The position numbers and the translations under genes were made by a program. 64,000 bases of DNA from Micromonospora zamorensis (GTDB lineage: Bacteria; Actinomycetota; Actinomycetes; Mycobacteriales; Micromonosporaceae). The stretch is from positions 310,001 through 374,000 of the forward strand of contig NZ_LT607755.1 of the NCBI RefSeq assembly GCF_900090275.1. The letters are read 5' to 3'. Below are positions 1 to 7,671 of the stretch, piece by piece. Under the pieces are notes generated by a model. It worked only from the letters and a program-made list of their open reading frames with translations. It had not been told where the DNA came from and did no database searches. The first letter of the stretch is position 1. Each line of letters starts with the position of its first letter.

Positions 1-1
1 C

Positions 2-145
2 TTGGGGCAAGGGCTTGGCCTAGGGCTTCCGATTACTAAGGCCCTTGTTGAAGACTACCGCGGTGACATCGACTTCGTCGAACCACCGACTGGCTATGCC
101 ACGAGTATACGTATAGATCTGCCTGACCCCCAGGAGCGCCGATGA
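2..145 (+). CDS. Histidine-kinase-type ATPase, C-terminal fragment (cut by left edge)
   Basis: Only the last 47 codons lie in the window; the reading frame is open from the left edge. The peptide begins with a GQGLGLGL stretch, the G2 box of GHKL/HATPase_c domains, followed by the expected helix (ITKALVEDYRGDI) and last strands (GYATSIRIDLP). The protein should therefore bind ATP like a sensor histidine kinase; its phosphoacceptor and sensor parts are outside the window. Its TGA overlaps the ATG of the receiver-domain gene (ATGA at 142-145), so the two are very likely translationally coupled. Codon use is AT-richer than in the rest of the window. Whether it is a kinase or another GHKL ATPase cannot be decided from this end alone. 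Confidence 0.72.
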   Translation: MGQGLGLGLPITKALVEDYRGDIDFVEPPTGYATSIRIDLPDPQERR

Positions 146-1398
146 GCCTACATAACCCGTCTGCTATGCCGGCACATGACGCCGCTCCCCCTCTAGTTCT
201 CATCATTGATGACGAGGACCAGACGGCTTTCTCTGAGGTGCTGCAGGATCTAGGTGTCGACGCCATGTACTTGCCGCCGGATGAGCTAGAAGAGTCAATC
301 CTTCGCCAAGCGACAACTGTAGTCGTAGACCAATATCTTGATGACTGGCCAGGCCGCAACCAAGATTCCGTGCCGATCGCCCTCAAGGTCCCTGATGGTC
401 TAAGCCTAACGTCTGTGCTTAGGTCACGGGTCGAGGGCAGCGGCGATCGGCAAGGCCCGCCACCGAGCGCCGTAGCATTCGTGCTGAGGACAGGTGAGGT
501 AGATAAGATTGGTGCTGGACTTCCCTCTGCAGCCCGGCAGCATCTACTAGCATCGCAATACAATCTCGAGTGGGTTTTCGACAAGTCAAGCGTGCGTAGT
601 GGAGAAACGCCTTCGACGGCGCAGCGGGTGGCCGAGTTGGCATTAGCTACCGCAAGGTTGCCAAGCGACTGGAGTGCGGGAACCGGAGATCCAGGACTTA
701 GATGGCTAGGTCTACCTACGACCGCTTGGGCTGAAGACGCATGCTGGCAGGTAGAACAATGTAGGCCACCACAGCATGTGGTCGCGCAGCGTACTGCGGG
801 ACGGGCGTGGCTTCGCTGGTTTCTCCAGCGAGTTCTTCCCTATCCGACCTTCCTAATCGATATACAGAAGGTCGCTGTCATGCTCGGAGTAACGGTCGAT
901 GCCGCAGAGGAGGTTCTCTCCTCTGCGAGCAGGCTTAGCCAGATGATCGGAGCAACCCAATACCAGGGGCCGCTTATGTCTTTCATGGGCAGACGTTGGT
1001 GGCGCGCGGGAGTTAGCTATGTTGTTGAACAGCTTCTAGGTGAGTTCGACCTAGAGGATGACCACGATCTCGAAGCGGTTGCCGCTGCCGCCTCCTCGAT
1101 CCATGGTCGACGGCTTGAAAGGGTCTCTGTCATCGATCCGGTATTGGAAGTCCAGTCTGACTACTCCATAGCTCCTGATCCGATTAGCGCTCTAGACGCG
1201 GTGCGGCTTCAGCCGGACGATTGGCCGCCATATGCCGACGAAGCCTGGGCCGGACGCAGTCGCCTTGATGGCGAGGATCCCGAGCTGTTAGCCCTAGTCG
1301 TCTCATCCGATCGTTGGCGCCTTCATTCATCGGAGCTGAAAGGCGATTCTCTAGGTCAAGAGAATGGGATCGATGCTGCAATGGGAGGTGGTCGATGA
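142..1398 (+). CDS. Receiver (REC)-domain protein with unknown C-terminal effector region
   Basis: 418 residues. Residues 18-150 read as a response-regulator receiver domain: acidic pair D23-D24 after strand LVLII, phosphoacceptor candidate D63 after strand TTVVV, T117 after strand AVAFVL, and K148 after strand LEWVF. These are the four hallmark positions, with a longer insert than usual between D63 and T117. Residues 150-418 match no family I recognise; they are mostly helical and contain a WRWF-type aromatic stretch but no clear HTH. The start has an AGGAG about 6 bases upstream and overlaps the end of the upstream ATPase gene; the stop overlaps the start of the PIN gene. The context implies phosphorylation by the upstream kinase-like protein and an output linked to the nuclease (inference). 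Confidence 0.65.
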   Translation: MSLHNPSAMPAHDAAPPLVLIIDDEDQTAFSEVLQDLGVDAMYLPPDELEESILRQATTVVVDQYLDDWPGRNQDSVPIALKVPDGLSLTSVLRSRVEGSGDRQGPPPSAVAFVLRTGEVDKIGAGLPSAARQHLLASQYNLEWVFDKSSVRSGETPSTAQRVAELALATARLPSDWSAGTGDPGLRWLGLPTTAWAEDACWQVEQCRPPQHVVAQRTAGRAWLRWFLQRVLPYPTFLIDIQKVAVMLGVTVDAAEEVLSSASRLSQMIGATQYQGPLMSFMGRRWWRAGVSYVVEQLLGEFDLEDDHDLEAVAAAASSIHGRRLERVSVIDPVLEVQSDYSIAPDPISALDAVRLQPDDWPPYADEAWAGRSRLDGEDPELLALVVSSDRWRLHSSELKGDSLGQENGIDAAMGGGR

Positions 1399-2039
1399 TT
1401 AATGACCAAGTCCGTCGCAATTCGCCGGTGGTCACAGAAGACGGGCAGTACGTTGCGGACACCGGGCCCTTACTCTGCTTGGGTCATTCAAAGTCTTTGA
1501 GGGATCATGTCAAGCGTCGATGGGGGCGCAGGACTCATTGGGTCGACTCGGTCCGGCAAGAGTTGGCCCGTCATGCCAAAGGTTACGACGCTAAAGGAAA
1601 AGCAGCTCAGTACTATGGTGGCCCGGCTGCTCGCTGGTTAATCGCTGCCCCGCCCGTCGAGGTGGCAGACACCCCGAAGTTGGATGCCTTGCTTGCTCGA
1701 TTGAAGGAGCTTGAGCTGCAGAAAGCGGCGTTGAAAGGAGTAAGGGCAAAGACCCACCCTAAGGCAAACCTGGGCGAGGCCGAGAGTATTCTTTATGCGC
1801 ATGCCAATGGGCACACACTTCTTGCGCACGATAGGGATGCGAAAAGGGTCGCAAGAGAGGTAGGTGTGCCAGCTGGTACGGTGATTGACCTTGCGAGATG
1901 GTTAGTAGCGCAAGGGGCCAACGTAAACGAGATCGCTCGGTGTATTCTTGATATCCAAGCTGTGGATATTGATCCCGGAGCGCGAATCACCAGTGTTTTA
2001 GACCTGGCTCCACGACAGAGGCGGCCCGGCAACGCTTAA
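1395..2039 (+). CDS. PIN-domain ribonuclease-like protein
   Basis: 214 residues from the ATG at 1395, chosen because it forms an ATGA overlap with the upstream gene and sits behind GGGAGGTGG (1383-1391); a longer frame from 1314 would overlap that gene by 85 bases. PIN hallmarks are visible: D22 in VADTGPL, E56 in VRQEL, E128 in NLGEAES, and D146/D148 in LAHDRD, the five-acid arrangement of metal-dependent PIN nucleases. No antitoxin-sized gene is adjacent; instead the gene is the third of a kinase/receiver/PIN cassette, which suggests control by phosphorylation rather than by a classical VapB partner (inference). The substrate is unknown; PIN enzymes usually cut RNA. Confidence 0.68.
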   Translation: MINDQVRRNSPVVTEDGQYVADTGPLLCLGHSKSLRDHVKRRWGRRTHWVDSVRQELARHAKGYDAKGKAAQYYGGPAARWLIAAPPVEVADTPKLDALLARLKELELQKAALKGVRAKTHPKANLGEAESILYAHANGHTLLAHDRDAKRVAREVGVPAGTVIDLARWLVAQGANVNEIARCILDIQAVDIDPGARITSVLDLAPRQRRPGNA

Positions 2040-2042
2040 GCA

Positions 2043-2549
2043 TCAGAAGTATGTGGCGTATATGCTCGCTGGCGCGTCGGCATACCCAGGGATGAGTCGC
2101 CTGAGCGTAGTTGCGTCTGCTTTAGTGAGCGGTAGGAGCGAGCGGCGTAAGTAGGTGTACCACGCCAATGGTTTGGGGAAAGCCTCTAACTCCTTCGCTA
2201 GCGGCTGTAGGTCTAAGCCCTGATGCAATCCAACTAAACGCTCAACGCGGATATCGACGTATGTCAAAAACACTCGACCTTGAATCCAAAGTGGCTCGGC
2301 AAACTGAAGCTGTCTCGAAGTTGCCGACGCGTAGCCAACGATTTGCCCTCGATGCCTTTTTGGATTGTGCCAGGCTCCTCGCGTGACGTATAGGAACATC
2401 TCATCCATTGGCTTAAGTGCCTTGGCCTCCTTGTGGGAGGCAGCGGAAGTGAATGCAAGCTTGTTGTTCGTCAGCACCCATCGAATTGCCTCGCGCTCGC
2501 TCAAAATTGCTAGGTATGAGTCTTTGGTCAACTGGAAGCCCCTAGCCAA
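2043..2549 (-). CDS. PUA/EVE-like domain protein
   Basis: 168 residues, starting at TTG; no ATG or GTG is available before an in-frame TAG a few codons upstream. The central part (LYVTRGAWHNPKR, then RGQIVGYASATS) resembles EVE/ASCH-type PUA-superfamily folds, which bind modified bases in DNA or RNA. The gene begins 30 bases after the methyltransferase stop on the same strand, so the two likely form one transcript. EVE-like readers next to DNA methyltransferases are typical of modification-linked defence loci, but no nuclease domain is visible in this short protein. It ends 3 bases from the convergent PIN gene. Family assignment is tentative. Confidence 0.5.
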   Translation of the reverse strand: MARGFQLTKDSYLAILSEREAIRWVLTNNKLAFTSAASHKEAKALKPMDEMFLYVTRGAWHNPKRHRGQIVGYASATSRQLQFAEPLWIQGRVFLTYVDIRVERLVGLHQGLDLQPLAKELEAFPKPLAWYTYLRRSLLPLTKADATTLRRLIPGYADAPASIYATYF

Positions 2550-2579
2550 TTGATGTGTCGGAAGTAGCTACCGGGGTCG

Positions 2580-4379
2580 CTAGGCGATAGTAGGCGGCGG
2601 GGGCAGTTTTTCTGGAACTTCCAGTGACCGGAGCGATTTGGGCTCGATCTTCGACGACCCCCCTTGGTACTCTCTAGCAAGTGCTCTGAGTGAGGCTTGA
2701 CCCGTTGGCCCCATTAACCAATTAGCCAGATACTCTGCATTCCACGGTGCGTTTTCTTTCAAGTAGATTCCGTAGAGATTGTTGCTTCCGACTGCTCGAA
2801 CTTCGTTGACAATTACTCGATGATTTCCCTTGCCGACTGGGGCGATGAAGATGTCCGGGGGTTGAACCACCTCTACTGTATGCCAGACGCGCCGCTTTAT
2901 TGCTAGATGAGCGCGGGGCACCTCGGCCGCGATCCCTTCTTCGAGGTAGGCCTTCAGCGCGTCCTCGTGCTCAATGTTGCAGCCATTTAAATCGAGTAGC
3001 CAGCGAGGCAGGGCGCTGCTGTCAAGCGCTTTATGCGCGACATCTGTCAGAATCGCGCCTGGGCAGTGTGCAGCTTTTACGAGAGCGGGGCGAAGCACCC
3101 TCTCTGTGAGACCTCGTTCCTGTCTCTTCAAATCGGATAAGAAGAAGAAATGGTTTGCCCCAGTCGCAACACCTCGCCGGATATTAGCAACGCTTCCCAG
3201 GTTTAAGATGTCGTGCTGTTGCGGTTTTTGATGCGTCCCGAGGAAGCGGGTAAACGTTGACGGGCACGATGCGTCCCTTTCGGGCCGCACCTCTGCCAGT
3301 CGCTCCACTGCGACGCCTCCGCTGCCAGTTCGAAGGTCCACTGTTCTTGCCATGAATGGCTGCTTGCTACGGCGTTCCGGACCAACCGAGAGGATCATTG
3401 CCGTCACCTGGGTCCCAGGGAACACCTCGACCTGGCTTGGAAAAAGGTCCAGCTCGACACGGCGGCGGCGGGAGTACCACAGCCATTCCCTAATCTCTCG
3501 ACCGTATCTCGTCTCCAGCCAGGATCCTGGAAGCAGTAAAACCATTCTGTCGCTTTTTCCTAGACTGAGAAGCGTGGCAGCGACAAAATAAGCGGAAAGT
3601 CCGGCTAGGCCGCTGGTGATTAGTGCGCCGGCTGCAATTCTGGCGGCAGCTTTGCTTGCCGCGGGCATCTCCTGGTGTCTTGTGTACGGTGGATTTCCTA
3701 GGATTAGACGCGGAGGCGTTGCCTCTGGCCAGTCGTCGTTAAGCCATGCAAGGTAGTCTTTATGTATCAATTCAACGTTATTGCGTGGTGAGCGACTGTC
3801 GTCACTACTTCTCTCCACTGCGTCACGGGTGGCGAGTAGACCCAGTGTGACAACGTTTAAATCAACGGACAATATTTGGGCGTCTGGCCACGTGTCTCGC
3901 GCAGCAGTAGTGAATGCACCTACACCAGCTCCTGGATCAACGACGCATGCTGGCTGCTCCTTGCCAAGCGCTGTTGCCTGCCCAACCATGTATGTGACAA
4001 TTGGCGGCGGGGTAAAGAAAGTCCCGAGGCGGCGTCTATTTCGCCCGCTCACCAATAACTCATATATCTTCGCGAGGAAATCGAAACCCTCCGCGTCGAT
4101 CGCTTCTTTGGAAGCGGCGGTCAGCTCTGCTGGGAACTCTACGTCGGGTGCCTGTGCCCAACGAGCGAGGCTTGCTGGCCATTTGGGTACGGCGTCTGTG
4201 GCGAGGGCCCTGGCAACGGCCCCGAGGGTGGCAAGTCGTTGGAGTTCTTCGGCGGATGCGCCAGGCACCGTGTCAGACGGGAGGGCTTGAGCCTTATTGG
4301 CGTCGATCCAGCTGATGACTTCGGCGATGAGTCTGGAGAGGCCGGCGGGGAGGCGTGACACGTGAGTATCGTAGTGCAT
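2580..4379 (-). CDS. N6-adenine-specific DNA methyltransferase (Eco57I/TaqI-like)
   Basis: 599 residues. The methyltransferase core is clear: motif X region GTFFTPP (119-125), SAM-binding motif I VVDPGAGVGAF (DPGAG at 148-152), and catalytic motif IV GNPPY (NPPY at 229-232), the signature of enzymes that methylate the N6 of adenine. The C-terminal half (about 390-580: RRGVATGANHFFF, VGSNNLYGIYL, KIEPKSL) looks like a target-recognition domain of the type found in Eco57I- and TaqI-like enzymes. No PD-(D/E)XK nuclease motif is obvious at the N-terminus, so it is probably a methyltransferase only, either orphan or part of a modification-based defence system. It is followed by a PUA/EVE-like gene. 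Low-GC codon use indicates transfer. Confidence 0.82.
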   Translation of the reverse strand: MHYDTHVSRLPAGLSRLIAEVISWIDANKAQALPSDTVPGASAEELQRLATLGAVARALATDAVPKWPASLARWAQAPDVEFPAELTAASKEAIDAEGFDFLAKIYELLVSGRNRRRLGTFFTPPPIVTYMVGQATALGKEQPACVVDPGAGVGAFTTAARDTWPDAQILSVDLNVVTLGLLATRDAVERSSDDSRSPRNNVELIHKDYLAWLNDDWPEATPPRLILGNPPYTRHQEMPAASKAAARIAAGALITSGLAGLSAYFVAATLLSLGKSDRMVLLLPGSWLETRYGREIREWLWYSRRRRVELDLFPSQVEVFPGTQVTAMILSVGPERRSKQPFMARTVDLRTGSGGVAVERLAEVRPERDASCPSTFTRFLGTHQKPQQHDILNLGSVANIRRGVATGANHFFFLSDLKRQERGLTERVLRPALVKAAHCPGAILTDVAHKALDSSALPRWLLDLNGCNIEHEDALKAYLEEGIAAEVPRAHLAIKRRVWHTVEVVQPPDIFIAPVGKGNHRVIVNEVRAVGSNNLYGIYLKENAPWNAEYLANWLMGPTGQASLRALAREYQGGSSKIEPKSLRSLEVPEKLPPPPTIA

Positions 4380-4752
4380 GCCCCAGTCACGGAACGTCCT
4401 GCGCTCGTGGCTACGGGTGGCGGGCCCCGGTGCCTCTCGCGGCGACCCAGCCCCTCCAGTGACCGGATCTCTTCGGGTGAGTGATCGCTAGACCTGCTTT
4501 CGGCTGTCCGTTAATTGGATCTGGGGAGTATTGGTGAGTTGCCTGATAGACATGGCCGTTTCGTTGAGTTCGACAACGCTACCGATCTTGGCGAAACTTT
4601 CGATTCAATAGTCTCTGCAGCTCGTCGAGCGACCGGCAGAACTGATCACTTCCGGGTCGTAGCGCGGCGCTCCAACCGCTATTGCCGTCCTGGGTCAGCC
4701 GCTATAGCTCGTGGCGCTCTGCATGTTAGCGAGCGAGGATTGCCGCAACGAG
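4380..4752. other. Gene-poor junction between low-GC island and high-GC chromosome
   Basis: 373 bases without a convincing complete gene. Base composition shifts here from the AT-richer island on the left to typical high-GC sequence on the right. A short plus-strand stretch at about 4515-4640 reads as a protein-like peptide (GELPDRHGRFVEFD, then ATDLGETFDSIVSAARR) with island-like codons, but it is bounded by a TAA immediately upstream and runs into antisense of the acetyltransferase. It may be the remnant of a gene. No direct repeats, integrase remnant or tRNA end were recognised. Confidence 0.4.
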
Positions 4753-5307
4753 CTAAGGAGAGGAGCGGATTTGAGGAGTGCGAACGAGGACATCGAAAAT
4801 CGGCGCCCCTTCCCAGTTCGGGTGGAGCTTGGTTACCTTGCTCCAGCCCCAGGACCGGTATGCGGTCTGAGCACCAACGTTGTCAGGACGGACCAAGAGC
4901 GTGGTTCGCGGCTCAGCCCGGCTCGCGACTTGCTCGTCATGTAGCGCCCTCGCGACGCCTTGGCGTCGCCAGGCGGCGTGCACCAGCAGTTCGCTGACGG
5001 CGAAGGTGCGCGTCCCGTCCTCCTCTGTGAACCCTGGCGACACAGGCTCGTGGATGCCGTCCCACCAACGCGTCTGTGGAGGTAGAGGAAAGCCGTAGAT
5101 GTAGCCAACCAGAACCCTGTCAACCGTTGCGGTGACCAGCTCCCAGCCAGTCCGCTGCATGTGCAGGGAGAGCTGGCGCCGGTAGCGGTCCTCACTGTAG
5201 AACTCGCCGCCGCCCGCGTAGACCTCCAGGTAGAGGTCCACAAGCTGATCGAGGATTCCCTTCGCCTCGTCGGCGTTGTGGTGACGAAGTCGCAAGCCCT
5301 CGATCAC
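4753..5307 (-). CDS. GNAT-family N-acetyltransferase
   Basis: 184 residues. The acetyl-CoA-binding motif A is RRQGVARAL (114-122), preceded by strand VSELLVH, and a C-terminal strand/helix TLLVRPDNVGAQTAYRSWGW matches motif B, where the side chain packs against the cofactor. The start is GTG at 5305-5307, whose GTGA overlaps the TGA of the upstream zinc-ribbon/XRE/TPR regulator, so the two are translationally coupled. The substrate is unknown; such small acetyltransferases modify amines of small molecules or proteins. Confidence 0.85.
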   Translation of the reverse strand: MIEGLRLRHHNADEAKGILDQLVDLYLEVYAGGGEFYSEDRYRRQLSLHMQRTGWELVTATVDRVLVGYIYGFPLPPQTRWWDGIHEPVSPGFTEEDGTRTFAVSELLVHAAWRRQGVARALHDEQVASRAEPRTTLLVRPDNVGAQTAYRSWGWSKVTKLHPNWEGAPIFDVLVRTPQIRSSP

Positions 5308-6860
5308 ACGCTCACCGCCTGGTCGTAGGCGTCGACGAACTGACGGGTTGTCGCGGTTGCCTGCCGTGGCGCCGCCAGATTCCGGCGTACCTGCGCAAGA
5401 TGCTGACTCACCCGCTTCGAGTTGATCTGGGTCACGGCGGGCAGGACGTCCAGAGCGACACGTGCCGCCTCGTTGACGTCGCCCTGCCGGTATGCCGCCT
5501 CCGAGAGCCGCACCGCGTAGTAGACCTGGTTTCGTCGATGTCCAGGTGACGGATTGGTCGTGATCGCACGCAACGACTGAACAGCGCGCTCGGGCCTGTC
5601 GAGGGCCAGATAAGAGAGCCCTTCGATCCCGATCAACTCTTGGTGGTTCACGAAGTGGACGAAACCCTGGTCATCCTCGTGAGTGCCTCGGTCCAACTCC
5701 CGGCGCGCCTTGGTCATCTCGCGACTGAAACCACTGGTATCCCTGAGAACGCCGTAAGCGTGCGCTCTGCGCAGGTGCAGCAACGTGGTGAGTCGAGGTG
5801 TGGCCCACCCGGCGGACACCCGTAAAGCCGCTTCGGCGCAGTGCAGCGACTCGCCAGGTTGGCTCTCGCGGATCAGTAGGGACAGATGCGTGAGGGCGCG
5901 AACTTCCACTCGCGGGTCATCCGCGATTCGGGCACGAGTGATTGCCTCATTGAGGTACGGCCTCGCCTCAGGCCGGCGCTCGGCGTCGATGGCCAGCCAG
6001 GCCGCCTCGATGGAGAGATCGGCCAGGGCGCTTTGGAGCGCGTCGCCGACCTCTCTGCTGTAGTTGGCCCGCGCCGCCCAAGCCGACAGCTTGGTGTGCA
6101 CTTGGATGGCGACGTCGCAGAGCAGGTCTGCGCCTGCTACCGCGTCTGCCCGCCGGAGGTCGTCGACCAGGGAGCTGGCGAGCTGCACCTGCTCCATGCC
6201 GATGGTCCTGGGCACCTCGGAGGGCCCTGCGAGCAGGTACGTGTTACCGCTCGCAGCGAGTCCCGTGAGCGCGGCCAGTACGTTAAATCGTCGGCGGTCC
6301 GTAGCGCCACCCCCTTGGCTTGATGCCTCCTCCACGCTAACCGCCGCGGCGGCCCGCCCGCCTTGCTCGGTTGGCTGATCCTCACCATCTGCGCGGTCGA
6401 TGCCGTCTGCGACGAGGCTCGGATCGCTCCAGCAAGCTTGATCAGGGAGGCGGAACCAAAGACGTTCTGCTGGCACACGCAGAACCTGCGCCCAGTGCGA
6501 CAGTCGGTCCAGGTGCACCAGCGGAGGCCCGTTCTCCACCCGACTCAACTGCGCCTGCGTGATCCCCAACCACCCCGCCACCACGGCCTGCGGCAAGGCG
6601 ACCCGCCCGTGGTACGGATGGCAGCGATACGCCCTGATCACCCGCCCGAGATGCCGCTCCGCCAGGGCCCGCCGCACCGGCTCGTGCTCCCAGAAGCTCG
6701 CCGGCACCACCGGCGGCGCGCTCAACCGATCCCGCTCGGCGGCCTGGCACGGCGTACACCGTCCGCTGTGGTTGTCCCGGGCCAGCCGTCCGCCGCACCG
6801 AGGACAGTTCGCGTGGGTCACCGGCGGCTCCGTCCGTCTCGCCTGATCGAGCGTATCCAT
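5304..6860 (-). CDS. Zinc-ribbon, XRE-type HTH and TPR-containing regulator
   Basis: 518 residues from the ATG at 6860; the frame stays open another 80 codons upstream, but that stretch is proline/arginine-rich and overlaps nothing conserved. Residues 19-38 carry a CxxC...CxxC zinc ribbon. Residues about 75-125 form a Cro/CI-type helix-turn-helix (VAGWLGITQAQLSRVENG). The remaining 350 residues are alpha-helical and repeat-like, with stretches such as SLLIRESQPGESLHCAEAAL, typical of the TPR arrays in actinobacterial transcription regulators that bind peptides or partner proteins. It is the first gene of a pair with a GNAT acetyltransferase. DNA-binding is likely; the signal sensed is unknown. 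Confidence 0.75.
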   Translation of the reverse strand: MDTLDQARRTEPPVTHANCPRCGGRLARDNHSGRCTPCQAAERDRLSAPPVVPASFWEHEPVRRALAERHLGRVIRAYRCHPYHGRVALPQAVVAGWLGITQAQLSRVENGPPLVHLDRLSHWAQVLRVPAERLWFRLPDQACWSDPSLVADGIDRADGEDQPTEQGGRAAAAVSVEEASSQGGGATDRRRFNVLAALTGLAASGNTYLLAGPSEVPRTIGMEQVQLASSLVDDLRRADAVAGADLLCDVAIQVHTKLSAWAARANYSREVGDALQSALADLSIEAAWLAIDAERRPEARPYLNEAITRARIADDPRVEVRALTHLSLLIRESQPGESLHCAEAALRVSAGWATPRLTTLLHLRRAHAYGVLRDTSGFSREMTKARRELDRGTHEDDQGFVHFVNHQELIGIEGLSYLALDRPERAVQSLRAITTNPSPGHRRNQVYYAVRLSEAAYRQGDVNEAARVALDVLPAVTQINSKRVSQHLAQVRRNLAAPRQATATTRQFVDAYDQAVSV

Positions 6861-6933
6861 TGAACACGCTGCGTGGAGCGCTGGTATACGCACGACGCAT
6901 ATCTCAAGGACTGCCGAACAAGGGAGCAGATGC

Positions 6934-7452
6934 TCAGACTGGGCGAAGCAACCGCAGCGCCTCGATGACCATGGCCCAACGATCCTTCTCGTCCGTCGGA
7001 TTGAGCACCTTCCCCTTGGCGACGACAACGCCGGCAGCGCGCAGCACCGCCAGGTGACCGGCGTACGCCGGATGGGCGTCCAACTCCGCCTTGACGTGTG
7101 GGAAGGCAAGGATCGGCAGTCCTGCGCCCAGCGACTCGTTGAGGACCCCGAGCGCCAGGGTGTCGTTGATGCCCAGCGCCCACTTCGTCACTGTGTTGAA
7201 CGTGAGCGGGGCGGCCACCACCACATCGGCCGGCGGGTGCGGCTCAGGGTCGCCGGGCATGCGCCACTCCACGCGTACGAGATGGCCGGTCTTGTCCTGC
7301 AACGCCTCCCGGTCGAGCCACGGAGCGGCGGTAGGACTGACGATCATGCACACCCGCCACCCGTCGGCGATCAGCACATCGACCAGCTCGTCGATGTATT
7401 CCGCCGGACCCGCGGCGCAGACGACCAGATACAGCACCGGGTGTTCCATCAT
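6934..7452 (-). CDS. Flavoprotein of the phosphopantothenoylcysteine decarboxylase (HFCD) fold
   Basis: 172 residues with a Rossmann-like core: first strand VLYLVVCAAGPA, a VVAAPLTFNTVTKWALGINDTLA segment that corresponds to the FMN-binding PxT-N-xxK-xxxGixDxLa signature of this family, and NESLGAGLPILAFPHV. Members include CoaC-type decarboxylases and lantibiotic-modifying EpiD. This one stands alone, without CoaB, so it is probably a flavin-dependent decarboxylase-like enzyme of unknown substrate rather than the housekeeping Dfp protein. Two adjacent Met codons start the frame; either could be used. Confidence 0.72.
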   Translation of the reverse strand: MMEHPVLYLVVCAAGPAEYIDELVDVLIADGWRVCMIVSPTAAPWLDREALQDKTGHLVRVEWRMPGDPEPHPPADVVVAAPLTFNTVTKWALGINDTLALGVLNESLGAGLPILAFPHVKAELDAHPAYAGHLAVLRAAGVVVAKGKVLNPTDEKDRWAMVIEALRLLRPV

Positions 7453-7671
7453 GCCCGCAGTCTGCCCGACCAGGGTGGCGCCTGGTTGACCGCATACGGG
7501 CCGCGCATGCCGTCGACGATCACTGTGACATGCCGTATTGCCTGGTCAAGCGCGAGAGTCGACCCATGGCCCGGGGCGGGTGCTGGTTTCGGAGTTGCGC
7601 CGGCCCTCAACGGCGCAGCCGCGTCCCGCCCGCCCCGGTGCCTCTCGATCCGTCAACGTTTCGGAGCCGGC

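Noticed and set aside
4515..4997. Plus-strand frame in the island junction as a complete gene
   Set aside because: After about 40 protein-like residues it degenerates and runs antisense through the acetyltransferase gene; kept only as a possible remnant.
6861..7109. N-terminal extension of the XRE/TPR regulator
   Set aside because: The extension is Pro/Arg/Ser-rich, overlaps the flavoprotein gene antisense, and the zinc ribbon begins right after the ATG at 6860.
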